Translations under genes and position numbers: made by a program
Origin: Maea johnstoni
Taxonomy: Eukaryota > Annelida > Polychaeta > Spionida > Magelonidae
Reading direction: 5' to 3'
Assembly (NCBI GenBank): GCA_963942565.1
Contig: OZ012685.1
Coordinates: forward strand, 47,259,075 to 47,323,074
Length of the DNA: 64,000 nucleotides
Part shown: piece after piece, positions 45,987 through 58,900 of the stretch
How the letters are laid out: every line of letters begins with the position of its first letter
Numbering within the stretch: position 1 is the first letter of the stretch
Notes under the pieces: model-generated
What the model saw: only the letters and a program-made list of their open reading frames with translations
What the model was told of the DNA's origin: nothing
Databases searched by the model: none

Positions 45987-46161
45987 GTGAACTCGGATAT
46001 GACAGACTCAATGGGACCAGGAAAATTGGTCCGTCATATGCAAAATCTGTCGTATACATATAACTAATACTTGATATGCATCGGACTGGGACCAAGCATA
46101 TCGTCCGTCATACGCAAAAAACTGTCGTACAGTGGTCCGTCATATCCAAGTTCACCTGTAT
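45983..46161. mobile_element. TA-type MITE, GGTGAACT family, copy 2
   Basis: Left TACAGGTGAACTCGGATATG, right CATATCCAAGTTCACCTGTA; a nearly perfect inverted pair of about 28 bp. GTCCGTCATATGC words repeat inside. Flanked by TA. Confidence 0.8.
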
Positions 46162-46692
46162 ATATATGGTTTATATTGTCATGTTAGCTGGCAAAAGGCC
46201 GCCTAGGCACTGGTAATAGGCATATGTTGTGATGTGCACCGTTTGTTTTCCTTAGAAACTGGCGCCAGCTCATGTATGTGACGCTTGTGCAAATCAATTA
46301 AGTGCTTTCAGGCACAAATGAATTAGAAGAGTTGGATTAGTCCAAATTCTGGAGTTGATATATAATATTTATACAAAAAATAGGTAATAAAATACAAAAG
46401 ACAAAACTGCAGTGATTAAACGCCATATTCAGTAAAATTATTTATTATCATTTCATCACAATTTCAAAACACGTATGATAACGATTCACCTTGAGCTTCC
46501 TCCAAATGTACAGAGTAGTCACTATTCACAATTACAAATCCAAAAGTATCTAAAATCTATATATCAAGTTTTTGCAAAAATATATCCAACTATTCAATCT
46601 ATCTTCCTTATATGATTTTTTTCTAATGCTATAGGGAAGGTATCATTGGTCAAGGAATTGTATACTTATAGACTTGGCAGCTCTGTTCCTGT
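46162..46692. other. Unassigned sequence
   Basis: AT-rich, no gene or repeat family recognised. Confidence 0.4.
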
Positions 46693-46910
46693 TTTATGTT
46701 TGCTCATGCTGCTGGTGACTAATTTGGCCAATACAAAATTATGCAAAAAACATATAAAAAAAGACTGAAACCCTGGCACATGGGTACTCATCTGAGAATA
46801 CTCAGTGAGAGCTTTCCAATGAATATCAACATGACAGGGTTAAGATGGTTTTCAATAATCTTTGCATCCTTGAGTTTGGATAAAAGTAGCCTCAGCATGG
46901 GAAGGGTTGA
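46693..46910 (+). mobile_element. TTAA-flanked MITE, copy 4
   Basis: Near full length. Contains CTGCTGGTGACTAATTTGGC, GGGTACTCATCTGAGA and TAGCCTCAGCATGGGAAGGG, ending TTGA. Confidence 0.8.
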
Positions 46911-47088
46911 GGGCATCATGGTCTTACCTTGTGGTTCAGGTTTCTCCTAAACAAGACTAGGTCCATAAGAATCATTTTACAATTCTAACACTGCTATAGA
47001 TGGGTCCATTGATTCAGAACTGGCACGTAAATACCATATTAACACCATGGTACATTGGCAATACCCATATCTTACTTCCCATGAAAGT

Positions 47089-47538
47089 CACTTAGGTACA
47101 GAGGGGGGCGCATACGCTCCTTATAAAAATTTAAAAATACCCCCGAAGCACCGACTTCTGGCCAAAAAAGCACCCTTCTTATAATAAAAACCCTGACTTT
47201 TTCCAGTAAATAAACACCCCTTCTTTTATCAAAACACTGATATTGGATGAACACGCATTTTGACTTTAGATTTTATAATCCTCTGCCTGTTTAGCGGCAG
47301 CAAGTGGCGGCAGCAGACTCGGAAGCCCAGTCACTTCTGAGTCACTCGGCGTCAGAGCCGTGTATATTTTGTGGATTGTAAGGGGATTTTTCACCCCCCA
47401 TACTTCGTACCTTGGTACAAAAAAGACCATTCTTTTACAAAATCGCGGACATGCGGAGGTCTTAAAGAAGACCCCTTCTTCTGCGAAATACGTAACGCGG
47501 GTGCGGCCCTCCTCTGTACCTGAGTGCCCCCCCCCTAG
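47089..47538 (-). mobile_element. G-ended MITE, copy B
   Basis: Reverse-oriented copy of 12485-12963. Shares CACTTAGGTACAGAGGGGGG, TTTATAATCCTCTGCCTGTT, CAGCAAGTGGCGGCAGCA and GCGAAATACGTAACGC. The left G-run has been lost. Confidence 0.8.
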
Positions 47539-47816
47539 GACCCACAATGAGCAAACAACAGCAGGCAGTTAACGAGGCAAGGATTTCATTATTGAAGTTA
47601 GTTTAATGGCACTCTTTCAGTTAAGATTCTGATCAAAATCATTTTATGATCATCGCAATTAGTCTCTTTGCCTTGAAGTTAAAATGCAGCCTTGCAATTG
47701 TTGCAATTCCTTTTATCAGCTATTGGCTTTGTACAATTTGACAAGATTATTGCTGCATCATAATCTATGATTATTGATTCTGATATGAATTGCAGTATTT
47801 GTTCATTTTGGCTCTT

Positions 47817-48030
47817 GATAACCGTCAGAATGCCTGTGGCTTATTTTGCCTATACAAAATGATACAAAAGCCCTGAAAATGACCGAAACCTTGGCAAATG
47901 GGTACTCATCTGAGAGTACTCAGCAAGAGCTTTCCAATGAGTACCAACATGACAGGGTTTAGATGGTCTTTAGAAGTCTTTGCATTCTTGTGCTCTGGAT
48001 GAAGGAAGCCTAAGCATTGGGAGGGGTGAT
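47817..48030 (+). mobile_element. TTAA-flanked MITE, copy 5
   Basis: Contains GGGTACTCATCTGAGAGTAC, CCAACATGACAGGGTTTAG and CCTAAGCATTGGGAGGGG. It lies just downstream of the MVD stop, so the MVD transcript probably includes it in its 3' untranslated region. Confidence 0.78.
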
Positions 48031-48042
48031 ACTAGCAGTGCT

Positions 48043-49408
48043 TCAGGCCAGGACTTTGGGCATGCCGCTCTCAGCTAGCAGACTCTCCTCGTCTCTCTTC
48101 ACCACCTGGGGTCCATCACCAACCTGAAATGCATAACAGGGAGGATGCTGTGGTCATGATGAGCATATAGTATAGTGAGCATTGAGTATTAAGGTATAGG
48201 GAGGGAAATGACACTTTCATTTGTATAACTCTTTGTGATTTGGATTTTTATTTGAGTTTTGGTTTTTGTCACTTTTCTGCCATATTGTGGCTGAATCGTG
48301 ACTAGCCAGTTGTAACTGGTGGAAGAAACTGGAGTACCAGGCGAAAACAATCGCCTGACCCCAAGTCACTGGCAACTTTCTCACTTGCCCCGACTGAGAT
48401 TCGAACCCAGTGTTGAGAGATAGCAAGCAGTCAGTGGCAGCGCCTTAGGCCACACAGCCATCAGGGCAGACCCTCACAAGTATATTGAGTATTGAAGTAT
48501 ATTGAGGGAAATGGCACTTTCATTTGAACTGGATGAATGAGCATATAAATTTTAGCAATTCCATTTCAATTTTGTCAAATTGAAGAAGTCAATCATCTTT
48601 TTTTCAAATAGATACGAGAAATAACTTCAATATTGGTTGTCAAGTATGGCACTTCTCATGTGCCAATGCCACTCAGGTATTAGACTGTACATTACCACTA
48701 GTGATGGGATGATTAATCGATATAATTAATTGTTTTGCCATGATTTCTGATTAATAGATCATTAAAACAAAAGATTGATCCTTTTTCGATGTTTTCTGCT
48801 CACATAATCAAAATTTCTATTCAAAGAGGGCCTTATTTACCATGGAGACCATGCATATACGAAAAGGATCAATGCAATAAACATGAAAAAAGAGTTTCTG
48901 ACCATTTATCTTTCAAAATCTAGGCAAAATCAGCCATACATCGGACACTGGCAAGTGGGAACATTAACACTGATAATAATGATTACAATCGATTAATTAA
49001 TCAAAGATTTGGATGATCAATCGAGCTAAAATTTTCCAACAAATCCCAGCACTAATTACCACTGGCCTTATACCTTACCTTTGTATGAATGATGTATTTG
49101 ACAGCCCCGCTTTCTGGCTCTAGACCAACAGCATCCTTCAGACCCTGAAACACACATCAAAAACATACTTAACCCTCATACTGGTGGTGGCAAATTTGGC
49201 CACTACAAAATGATGCAAAAACCTGAAAAATTACTGAAACCCTGGCACATCTAAGAAAGCTCAGCGAGGGTTTTCAAAAATCCTTTCGTCATTGTGCATT
49301 GGAAGGTTTAGTTCTCATGCCCTGTTATTCTACAGAGTATACCATCACCGATCATCTTGCAGACATAGAAACCCCATTGAGGTGATAATTTATCAAAGTA
49401 CTAGATTC

Positions 49409-49458
<50 letters not shown>

Positions 49459-49462
49459 TAAC

Positions 49463-49513
<51 letters not shown>

Positions 49514-52500
49514 TATAATAATAATCACAATAATAATAGTGAAACGTGACTCAAATTTGTCACCTCTTCTTTGATGAACCTCCCCTAAAATCCTTTACAC
49601 ACTCTAGAATAAGCTGGTTCCCATTTATTTATTTAATTAAAGAAAACCCGAAGAAGTTTTGTTGAATTGAGTCCCACAAAATAACAGTTAAATAAAGAAA
49701 AGAGAAAGAAGTTGAGTAGAGTTGATACTGACCTGGCTAGGAGGCTGACTGTTACTGGAGATGCCCTGAACAAAGTTGCTGTTCTCAGAGTCAGCAGGGG
49801 GGAAGAAATGTTTGACAGCACCAAGCACTGCGGGTACATCCTGCTCTAACAGGTACAGACAGGCATTGGGGCCCGCGTCAAATGTATAGGCCACCTACAG
49901 GAGAAATCAGACACTAACATTTCAATAAGGCTTCTCAGGTCAAAAAAGCAGATCTTTACACAACATTCTATTAGTTAACTATATCATATGTTACACAATT
50001 AAGATATACTGGTAACTTTTATTGATGCCAAAATAAAATTTTGGCAACTGGCAGTACACCACTCCAGAGACAATACAGTGGACTAGGTTATCACTGCTAG
50101 GATTTACAAAATAAAGCCAAGCTTAGAAAACATCAATCTCAATAATTTAAAAAGAAATGTAGTATAATCCTTATAAAAGTCATTATTGTAACCAGGTCTA
50201 AACTGTTGCTTTGTGCAAGATAATTATCTTACCTTTGTAGCTTTCATGTGCTGGTTGTACCTATGGACCATATGAATGATGTGTTTAGAGGTGTCTGTCA
50301 GGTAAGATATCGGGGGATAGGTATCTAAACACACAGCGTGAAACTGGTTACTGTCCTGTGTAAAAAAGAACACATATTTTAGCAACCACAACATGACTTG
50401 ACCTACGTTACAGTCATTTAATTTCAGTATACCGCGAATGTCGATCACCGGATACACAACCAGCAGATCTCGCTCCTATCCCAGATGAACAACTCAAGAG
50501 ATGTGTTGGGCATGAGCAAACTCCTCTATAATCTTAAAAAATATGATAGCCCTCATTCATCTGTCTTCTAGTTACAATGGGCCTTAAGGTAATTGGTCTG
50601 TGACGACCAATCCATGTCCTATTCATCTAACATTAAACTAGCCTTAAGCAATTAAAGGTGCCATGGAGTGACCCCATGTGTGCATGACATATGCCCGCGC
50701 ATGCTGAAGCGCAATGTTGGTTTCAATTGTTTGCCTTAAAAATTACGTAAATGGGGCCAGAAAAGAAAATCTACCCGAATTGATTAATCATGCAAAAATT
50801 CTTCCAGTTAATAGATGGTAAAAATTGCTTTGCATAGTTAAAAGCAACAAACCCCGACATACGACTGGACGACGTACCTTCATGGTGATCTCGGCGAAGG
50901 CGGGGAAGTCTCGGTTGTGGATGGCCCGTGTGATCATCTTCATCCTCTCGGGGACGATGTTCTTAGCCCTGTGATCTATCAGCTCGCTGGTCTTCACAGA
51001 CGTCTGCATGCCCTGCGTGCTGCCAACATGTTTTTTCTGGCTGCTCACCTAAAATGCAGATAGATTCCTTAATAATGTTAATAGAAAAAGAAGGGATAAT
51101 ACTGTATAAAGCTTTAATTTGGAGTGCTAAAAATTTTGCTTTACAGCCCTGCAGGAGGGTTTTGTGCTACTTTAAATTTGCGTGCTCATTACTCATCACA
51201 GCAGGTTGGAGATACAAAGCAGGATATCTATTTGAAAGATGTCATTTTGGTGCATTTATGGGGCGCATGAAAATAGCAATAATTTAATGCCTGTAAAAAA
51301 TACTAATTATACAGTATACTAAAAAAGGAGAATCATTCAAAGTGTGATTCCGTTTCCTCTATCCTCCCCATTAAGTCTGTAAATATCAAAACTGTGTTTT
51401 GATTTTAGAAGATTTAAGCAATGGTTGCTTTGGACGAAAGTAGCCTCAGCATTGGAAGGGTTAATAGTACAGTTTCACAAGGAAGAGCTTACCACCAGTA
51501 TGAGGATGCGTAGCTGAGGCCAGTGGGTGTGAGGTTTGATCTGCTTGGCTATAGAGTCACTGCCATCTATCTCTTTACCCATCCTCCACTCCACGAACCC
51601 CCCATAGACACTCCTGCACGCACTGCCAGACCCCTTCCTGAAAGCCACAGAAAAAGGCAAATACATGCACAGCAAAGAAGGAAAAGGATTTACAGAAAGG
51701 TTTAAAGGAGAAGAAGTATTTCGTAATAGTTAAACAAACTGGGAAAACCATCAAATATCTAACTTATAGAGAATTGCACAGCAAAGAAAAAAATAGGCTT
51801 TAAAGATTTTTTTTATCAATAACTCATTAACCTATTGATCATTGATAAATATGGATACATATCCTATTTATATCCAAACAATTGAATCAAAGGACAAGTA
51901 TTTGATTTACTTAAACAAACTTAGAAAACTATCAAATATTTTACCTATATAGAATGTACAAATTAAAAGCATGCTGATAGATAATTACATGTAGAAAGCT
52001 CTTTGTCTACATACCTTGCAATTTCAGATATATCTCCATCAACCCTGAAAAGCTTTGCCAATGAATACACTGAAATGGAAATAAAAGATACAGATTATCT
52101 AGAAACATATCTTATCAATAATACTCCATGTGGTTTACTGAATACAATAGCATAAAATGTTAAAAGAGACCCCCCCCCCCCCTGCCCCAAACATTCTACC
52201 AGCTGACCAAGAGGGTTTATGTAAGCATATCTAAGGCTGCATTCTTACCTGGTTGATTGGAGTGTAAATATCTTGTAGAATGCAAAGTGCAGCAAAAGTG
52301 GGGGCCTAACTATCCCATGATACCAAGATTGCTAAAGAGTGTCAGACAAGTGAGTATATCATCAACCTTTGAAAATCCCTACCATGCTAACAAAAAATAC
52401 CTTTGTAGAACTCCATCAAAAACAATTTAATTTGAAAACTTTGAAATCTCAACTCAATTACAAGACATAGTTTTATCTATTTTTGTTTAGCAAACATATT

Positions 52501-55500
52501 CCAATTTGACATAGGTAAGGACTTCAGAGTAGGGCAAGTGAATTGCAGATGCTACTGGTTTGTCCAGAGCAATACACCTGTCGCATAATATATTTAGTTT
52601 CTAGAGGTCTATGTTGAAAAGAAAACTTGAGTTTTTCTCGGAGCAGATATGGACGTGCGGGGATACTTACCTAAGCAGGCATATCCGGCTGCAGAAGAGG
52701 CCAGACCAGCGGCCGTGGGGAAGTTATTCTCTGAGCAGATATGGACATGCCAGGACAACATTTCCTCCATTCGTGAAGAGGACAGATCAATGGCCGTGTC
52801 ACCCGGTGCCTTCCTCTTACGCCCTCTCCGCCGAACTGAAATAAATGCAAAGTATAGAGTACTCCTATCTTAGATGAATAGAACATGGATTGTAACCACA
52901 GACCAATTACCATAGGGCCCATTGTGAAGCCCTCGACATACCTAATCTCACAAGGAGGCAGGTGAATAAGAGCTCTCGTATTTGTTTACATTAAAGAGAA
53001 GGTTGCTCCTCTTGAGTGGTTCTCGTACCCTACCCTGCCAACAGCATTGTTTTGGTCCCTGGGACAAAATTGATCATCAAGGATTTAGGAGCAACTTGAA
53101 TTTTGAGGAGTTACCTTCAACTTGCCATATGTCAAAATGAAGGTCTAGGGGGGGTCTTCAAAGGGGAGTGGCTCTGGGTCATGTACTGGCTCTGTGGGGG
53201 GTCCTATGGACTAACTCAGCCAAATGGTCATTAACAGGTCAGCAAATGCAGATGGATATTTCCTGGCCACGTATAGCAGGTTAGTTAGTGGCGCCCTGAT
53301 ATTTCCGGTTTTCAGCAGGATCAGGATTAAACAGTCTTTCTTAGGTCCACACACTACCACACATTTTAAGTCTTATCAATTGAGTACTTACTTTCTTTTA
53401 ACACATTCTGCAGTCTTGGATTGTTGATGTCTTGTTCTCTGTAAATAAAGAAATAAACCAGAAAGAAGTCAATTGTATTCCTGTATGCTTAGTATTGTGT
53501 AATTTCATTCTATTCCAATTATCGATGTCTCTTTAAATACAACTAAAAATTTCAATAACAAAATTCAAAACAAATAAGTTAGATCAGGAGTCTAAGCATT
53601 AATGAGTTAAGCACACATATACCATTATCCTTTTCTTCCCAAAAAAGAATTAGGAATATCATTCCTTTAAAAAGCAATGTACAGAAAATATTTAAAAGAG
53701 AAATATAAAAAGCAACACAATCAGCATATTTGCCTCAAAAGCCTAAAACATTTGAAATATTATCAGGTGATTATGAAAAGTGATGAAAATTTTAACAAAA
53801 AGAAAAAATTCTCAAAATGTTCCAATTGATATTTGATATGTCTATTCACAAACTTGGCTCCTATGATTTAACATCTGGTGGAAAGATCACATGCTCCAGT
53901 GGCAGATGCCCCTAAAGGGTCAATCCCTGCTCTTTTACCTTCCATTCAGCCATTTAAAAGCAATACTAGTATACAGAAATATTTAAAAGAGACTTATAAA
54001 AAGTAACACAATCAACGTATTTGCCTCAAACATTTGAAATGTTATCAGGTGTTTACGATAATAGCCTAGCATCCTTTACCTTCCATTCAGCCACATGCGG
54101 TCTTGAGAGAAGGATCTACTGGCAGCCACTGTGGTCTTAGCTCGGAGCTAAAAAATTTAAATCACAGTCTAAGACAAAAACATACACAGGTATTCAGTAT
54201 TCACACATTGAAACTGAATTTACATTTTTACCTGTACTCTATTTTCCTTTCTTACCATCATAATGTTATCATTATATCTGTACTCCTTTAACCTGTACAT
54301 AGCAATTCAAAAATACCTATCTTGGGAATGTCTTTCTTTTTCTTAAAGAGCACATTTTGGAAAATGATTAAAAGAGCAATGGAATTCAGAACCTAACCAA
54401 CAAGTCTCCTTCATATATTTTGTGATTTCATGATTTCAAGACCTACAGTTATTACATTGAGTTATGTACACCCGGACAAAAATGGTGGAGGGTGCATGAA
54501 CTGTAGGTAGAATTGGGTTGATTTTGCCACTCATATTTGCTTTTAACCCTTTCAATACTGAGACTACTTTTGTCTAAGGCAAAAGAACTAATAACAATTT
54601 GAAAATCATCTAAATCATGTCATGTTGGTTTTCATTGGGAAACTCTCATTGAGTACTATGAGTACCCATTTGCCAGGGTTTCAGTCATTTTTCTGGTTTT
54701 TCACATTATTTTGTATTGACCAAATCAGCCACCAGCAGCTAAAGGGTTAAATTGTTTCTAAAAAAGTTATACTATGTGTTAGACTTACTTCATCCTGCCC
54801 CAAGGTAGCACTTAATGAGGAGTTCACTGGTAAAATCAACGACTCATCTCGTTTTCCCCCTATGAAAATAAAATGATAAAAATTACATACAGTAAATCCT
54901 ATAGGCCTATGGATTTGATTCAGTATGTAGCACAGGTATTGAATCATGAAGACCGTTTTGAAAACAGTAGAATGATATTTGAGCACTGGATACATTAATA
55001 AAATGGACACAGGCATAACGCAACCTAAACATCTGCATATGATGCCTTAGTTGCTTGGGTTTCTTGTAATTGATATACCGACTTGAAATAAAAATTACTT
55101 TACTTTACTTTACTTTATATTTTTCCCATAAAAGCATTAATGAGATTCATGGACAGTCAATGTGGCGTTTACAAAATTCGATTTTAAAAAATCTTACAGC
55201 TTACTGCCACACCCACAAACAGAAAATTTATACATTCCATGCATAAAGAAATTAACAAATCAAAAAATTATCTGGTTAATTGGACAAGATCAATTAAGCT
55301 TTATTAGCAGATTAGAGGTTTGAAAGATTAGAATGATCATGGCCCGAGGAAGCTAGTGCAGTTTTTTTTTAAATAATTTTCTGTAATCTTTTCTTCTGTA
55401 AATCTGATTTCCCATATCAGACTTCTAGAGTTAAGAGTAACTGGCAATCACATTGGTCTGTGCAAGGGATTAACTTGCTAAATAACTAATAACTTAAGTT

Positions 55501-55914
55501 GTTGTTTTATTCAATGTTTTTCAAAAAAATGTTAAAATAAATGTAACTTTTTAATGATCACAAAATTAAAAATTTCATGAATTAATTGTGTGTAGAATGA
55601 TGTCATTGAGGAAAATGATCCCCCTGATGACACTAAGTTCAAGTGACAGCTGACAGTGTGATCTCTCAGGAGATGGTCAGACCATATGATGTCACAGATC
55701 TCAACATCAAAACATAACCGCAACTGACACAGCAAACTAAACCGCTGTATACGTGTTATTCTTCAATTCTAACGGTTTGATTTTAAGTTAAACATAAAAT
55801 GTGTATATTTAACTCACAGTATTTGATGACAGCGATGTTGACAGGGGCAGTGCAAGTCACTGTCGACATGAAAGGTGAGGAGTCTTCAATCACGTCGCCT
55901 GCTAGGTTCGCCAT
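48043..55914 (-). CDS. MVD: Mevalonate diphosphate decarboxylase, 12 exons, complete
   Basis: Converts ATP and 5-diphosphomevalonate to isopentenyl diphosphate, CO2, ADP and phosphate; last step of the cytosolic mevalonate pathway (GHMP kinase fold). Exons, first to last: 55914-55818, 54859-54789, 54147-54080, 53438-53392, 52835-52671, 52069-52015, 51637-51493, 51048-50878, 50355-50233, 49894-49733, 49144-49079, 48123-48043. All introns are GT-AG and phases close, giving 416 residues (human about 400). Seen: [18 protein letters not shown] near the N-terminus, [19 protein letters not shown] with Ser142, GSGSACRS with Arg176, and [16 protein letters not shown] with Asp320. These equal human Ser127, Arg161 and Asp305 at a constant offset of 15, so the active site is complete. 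Residues 96-115 hold a basic, variable loop. Introns carry MITEs, a SINE lies 3' and an AAT repeat interrupts intron 10. Shares a promoter with METTL17. Confidence 0.96.
48213..48467 (-). mobile_element. tRNA-derived SINE
   Basis: Minus strand: head GCCCTGATGGCTGTGTGGCC with an A box, then GGTTCGAATCTC as B box (complement near 48398-48410), a body with GGTACTCCAGTTTCTTCC, and an A-rich tail. It lies in MVD intron 11. GAGGGAAATGNCACTTTCATTTG occurs on both sides (48200-48222 and 48503-48525), a long diverged direct repeat. Confidence 0.8.
49169..49310 (+). mobile_element. TTAA-flanked MITE, copy 6 (internally deleted)
   Basis: TTAACCCTCATACTGGTGGTGG at the left, GCATTGGAAGGTTTA at the right; about 70 bp shorter than full copies. 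In MVD intron 10. Confidence 0.75.
49412..49542. repeat. (AAT)n trinucleotide repeat
   Basis: AAT tract with a few interruptions in MVD intron 10. Confidence 0.95.
51418..51464 (+). mobile_element. TTAA-flanked MITE, copy 7 (3' end only)
   Basis: GGACGAAAGTAGCCTCAGC and ATTGGAAGGGTTAA: the right end of the family, in MVD intron 7. Confidence 0.7.
54543..54750 (-). mobile_element. TTAA-flanked MITE, copy 8 (full length)
   Basis: TTAACCCTTTCAATACTGAG to CAGCTAAAGGGTTAA, both TTAA intact, 208 bp; reverse to copies 4 and 5. In MVD intron 2. Confidence 0.85.
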
Positions 55915-55954
55915 TATTTCTCAGATCTCGTCCACAAATCTCGCGAGATTCAAA
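55915..55954. promoter_or_regulatory. Bidirectional promoter core between MVD and METTL17
   Basis: Only 40 bp separate the two start codons. TCTCGCGAGA at 55939-55948 is the palindromic CGCG element of housekeeping and bidirectional promoters, bound in vertebrates by BANP. CAAAATGGCAGC over the METTL17 ATG resembles a YY1 site (AANATGGCGGC), another element often found at start codons of such genes. Because real 5' ends must lie upstream of each ATG, the two transcripts are expected to overlap or to start within this gap. Confidence 0.75.
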
Positions 55955-58900
55955 ATGGCAGCCTCCTTGAGTTGCACGCGAATATCACTCGTTTGCAAAA
56001 GATTTAAGATTTTAGCCAAAAGGAGGGGGTTACTGGATTATATATCAAGGGTAATATTTAGGGAACGTTTATTCCTCTCCTTTCACCTTATACAGATGTA
56101 TTGCAAAGGTTTGACATGTCAGTTTTTTGACAATTCTCAACATGACATCAATCATGTTGAATGTCAATGTCAAAATCATGAATGTGTTTGGCCTTTGGGG
56201 TGTGTGGCCCTGGGTGTGTGTGGAGAGGGGGGGGGGGAGACATTGCAGTCGAAATCAAAAAGATGTAACTAGATTTTTAACACCAGTTTTGCTGACAATA
56301 ATAATGAATACAATGTTTATGTTACCATACAATGGTGTAATCTTAGATGTATTTATACCTGGGAGTAGTAGACAGGGAGTGGGTACTGTGCTTGCATCCT
56401 CAAATGTCGCTGCCTCTCTATTAGTCATAGATAAGCTGTGTACCCCCATGATTGGCTGCCTGCTGGGCTTATCTCCGTGGTAACCTATCTGACCTAGATA
56501 GAATGACAAGCTGCAGACCCAGTCAGCCAGTCACTTTCTCTGCTGCTTGCTTACTGCACAGAGCATTCCATCAGTTGTGTCAAGCTGCATCTTGCCAGCC
56601 TCTTTCTGAAAACAATTACGTCACCAATATTTTCCCAGTCTTCACCGCGTTACTCGAGGCACGGACACTCTAGGTACTAGCATGCTGAGCCAATGGGGTT
56701 GCGGATCAAGGGGATCCATCTCTCTGTATAAACACAAGTTGATATAAAACCAGCCGGTCAGCTTAAACAACCAGGCTGCAGTGAATAGCCCAAGAGTTAC
56801 GTTCTGCACTTGTTGGAGCGCAGCTTTCTCTGTAATGTAAACAATATTAGAGCACTCATTGATCTTTGTCTCCTAGTCACTTGTCTCCCTGTCACACTGA
56901 GGCCAGATTCGAGACCCATTGGATAGTCAGGTCTTCACTACAGCACATATAGTAATTGCTCTCATGCTGTACATATCCATTCTTTTATTCATCTTAGTCG
57001 TAATTTACTGTTTGATGAAGTTAAAGGGCTGTCGATAGATGGCATTCATCATTGTGATGTTCATCATATGTATTCTACAGTTACTCTGAGCTTGGGTGAA
57101 GAAAAGAATGGATATGTAGCGAGAGACCAATTACTATATGCCCTATAGTTACATGCTGGACTCATGCCAGGAGAACCAGATAAGACATCACCGAGAGGTC
57201 ACGTGGGAACAAGGACCAATCAGGGCTCTCGCATCGATTACATTACAAAGAAATCTTATCTCCACCACCAACTGGGGGTGTCCAGAGCACCAATTAGCAG
57301 CTATTAGTTGACACTAGTTGAGGCTAGCATGTTCAGGTTGATCGGCTGGTTTCGAATCCACTTGTGTTTGGTCATCTAAGCTCTGAGGTAACTATAGAAA
57401 TGAGATTAGATGTGAGCAAATCTCACAAATCAGAGCGGATTGTGGATCACAGCAGTCCTCTGACACACCCTGCTGTAAGGTTTTGCCCTTGATGTTCTGA
57501 CAGCCTCTGCCTATAACAATTCCATGCCATAGTCTAGAGGGGAGGATGTTGGTTGAGGGTTGATAAGAATGTAAGGAGTGAAAAAGATGATTGAAGTTTT
57601 TATCTTGAGATATTGAAGTTCTATTTATTATATCCTGTTAAATCCTGTTGCTTCATATATAGCATGCTATATAGGATGCCAGGTAACAGTGGAACTTGAG
57701 ATAAGATAACTATCTCTCCATGAAGTGGGATATTCGATTCAAGGCAAATGATATTGATGGAGGCAGGTCAGGAGGACTTGCTAAAATATGAATTACCAAA
57801 ATATAAATTAAAAGGTCTACAAGCAATGTATTGTCCCAGAGCAGATTAGCTAAATATTGTGTTGGTAAATGAGTAAAAGATGACTAGATGGCTAGAATAT
57901 CGTCAATCAGCTACATGTATAATACAGTATCCCTGAATATTATGCCTATATATTCATGTAAATATTTTTATTTTTCAGAATGAATCTAACATGGTTGTCA
58001 ATCACAATTACCAGATTGATCCTGTCACAAAAGAAAAACTAGACAATGAAGAATTCAGCCACAGAAAACACTCGGGTGTCATGACCCTGAAACGGGTCAC
58101 ATTGCCCGACAGACTTGAGGATGCGATCTTCACACTAGTAGACAGTAAGTCAGTAATAACTTAAGTGTTTCCACCATGCTCCCACAGTTTTATATAATCT
58201 TTTGGTGTACCCCTTATGCTGCTTATGGCTAATTTGGCCAATAAAAATGCTGCAAAAAACAACTGAAAACGATCAAACCCTGGCACATTGGTACCCAGTG
58301 AGAACTTCTCAATGAATGCAATTACAACAGGGTTTAGATGGTTTTCAAAAATGTTTGCATCCTTGAGCTTTGGACTTAAGTAGCCTCAGCAGTGGAAGGG
58401 TTGAAATTCAATTTCTGGTAGCTGCAGTTACGATTTGTATCTAAATTTAACTGAAATAATTTGGTTGCAATAACGATTCAAAATTGCTGAACCTTCAATT
58501 TTCAATAACCTTTGGAAAATAAGTAACTTGTGCAGATAAAAATTAAAATAGATTTGCAATATATATATATATATATGAAGATGTGTTGCCATAGCTTTTC
58601 AAATTCCTAAATCATAGCACGTTCCCTGACCAGTGTACACCATCAGATGAGGATTGATCTAACTTTGTAATGAATATCTCATTTGAGGTTATTTTAGGTA
58701 AATAACTATTGTTCACTGCATACTTATGCTGTATTTTCTTTACAAAGTAGGTTCTGAGTTTTGCTTTCTTTTATCTTTAGAATACCCTTTAAAGGACTTA
58801 CTGAAGAATTCAGAGAAGCTAGTGCAGTACTTATGGAGCAGACATCCCCCGGCAGAGCAACCAGATATACAGCTGAAAGCCCAGGAAATAGAGGAATCCA

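Noticed and set aside
56127-56673. Open frames just downstream of METTL17 exon 1
   Set aside because: Low complexity near a G-run and no family resemblance; intron 1 sequence.
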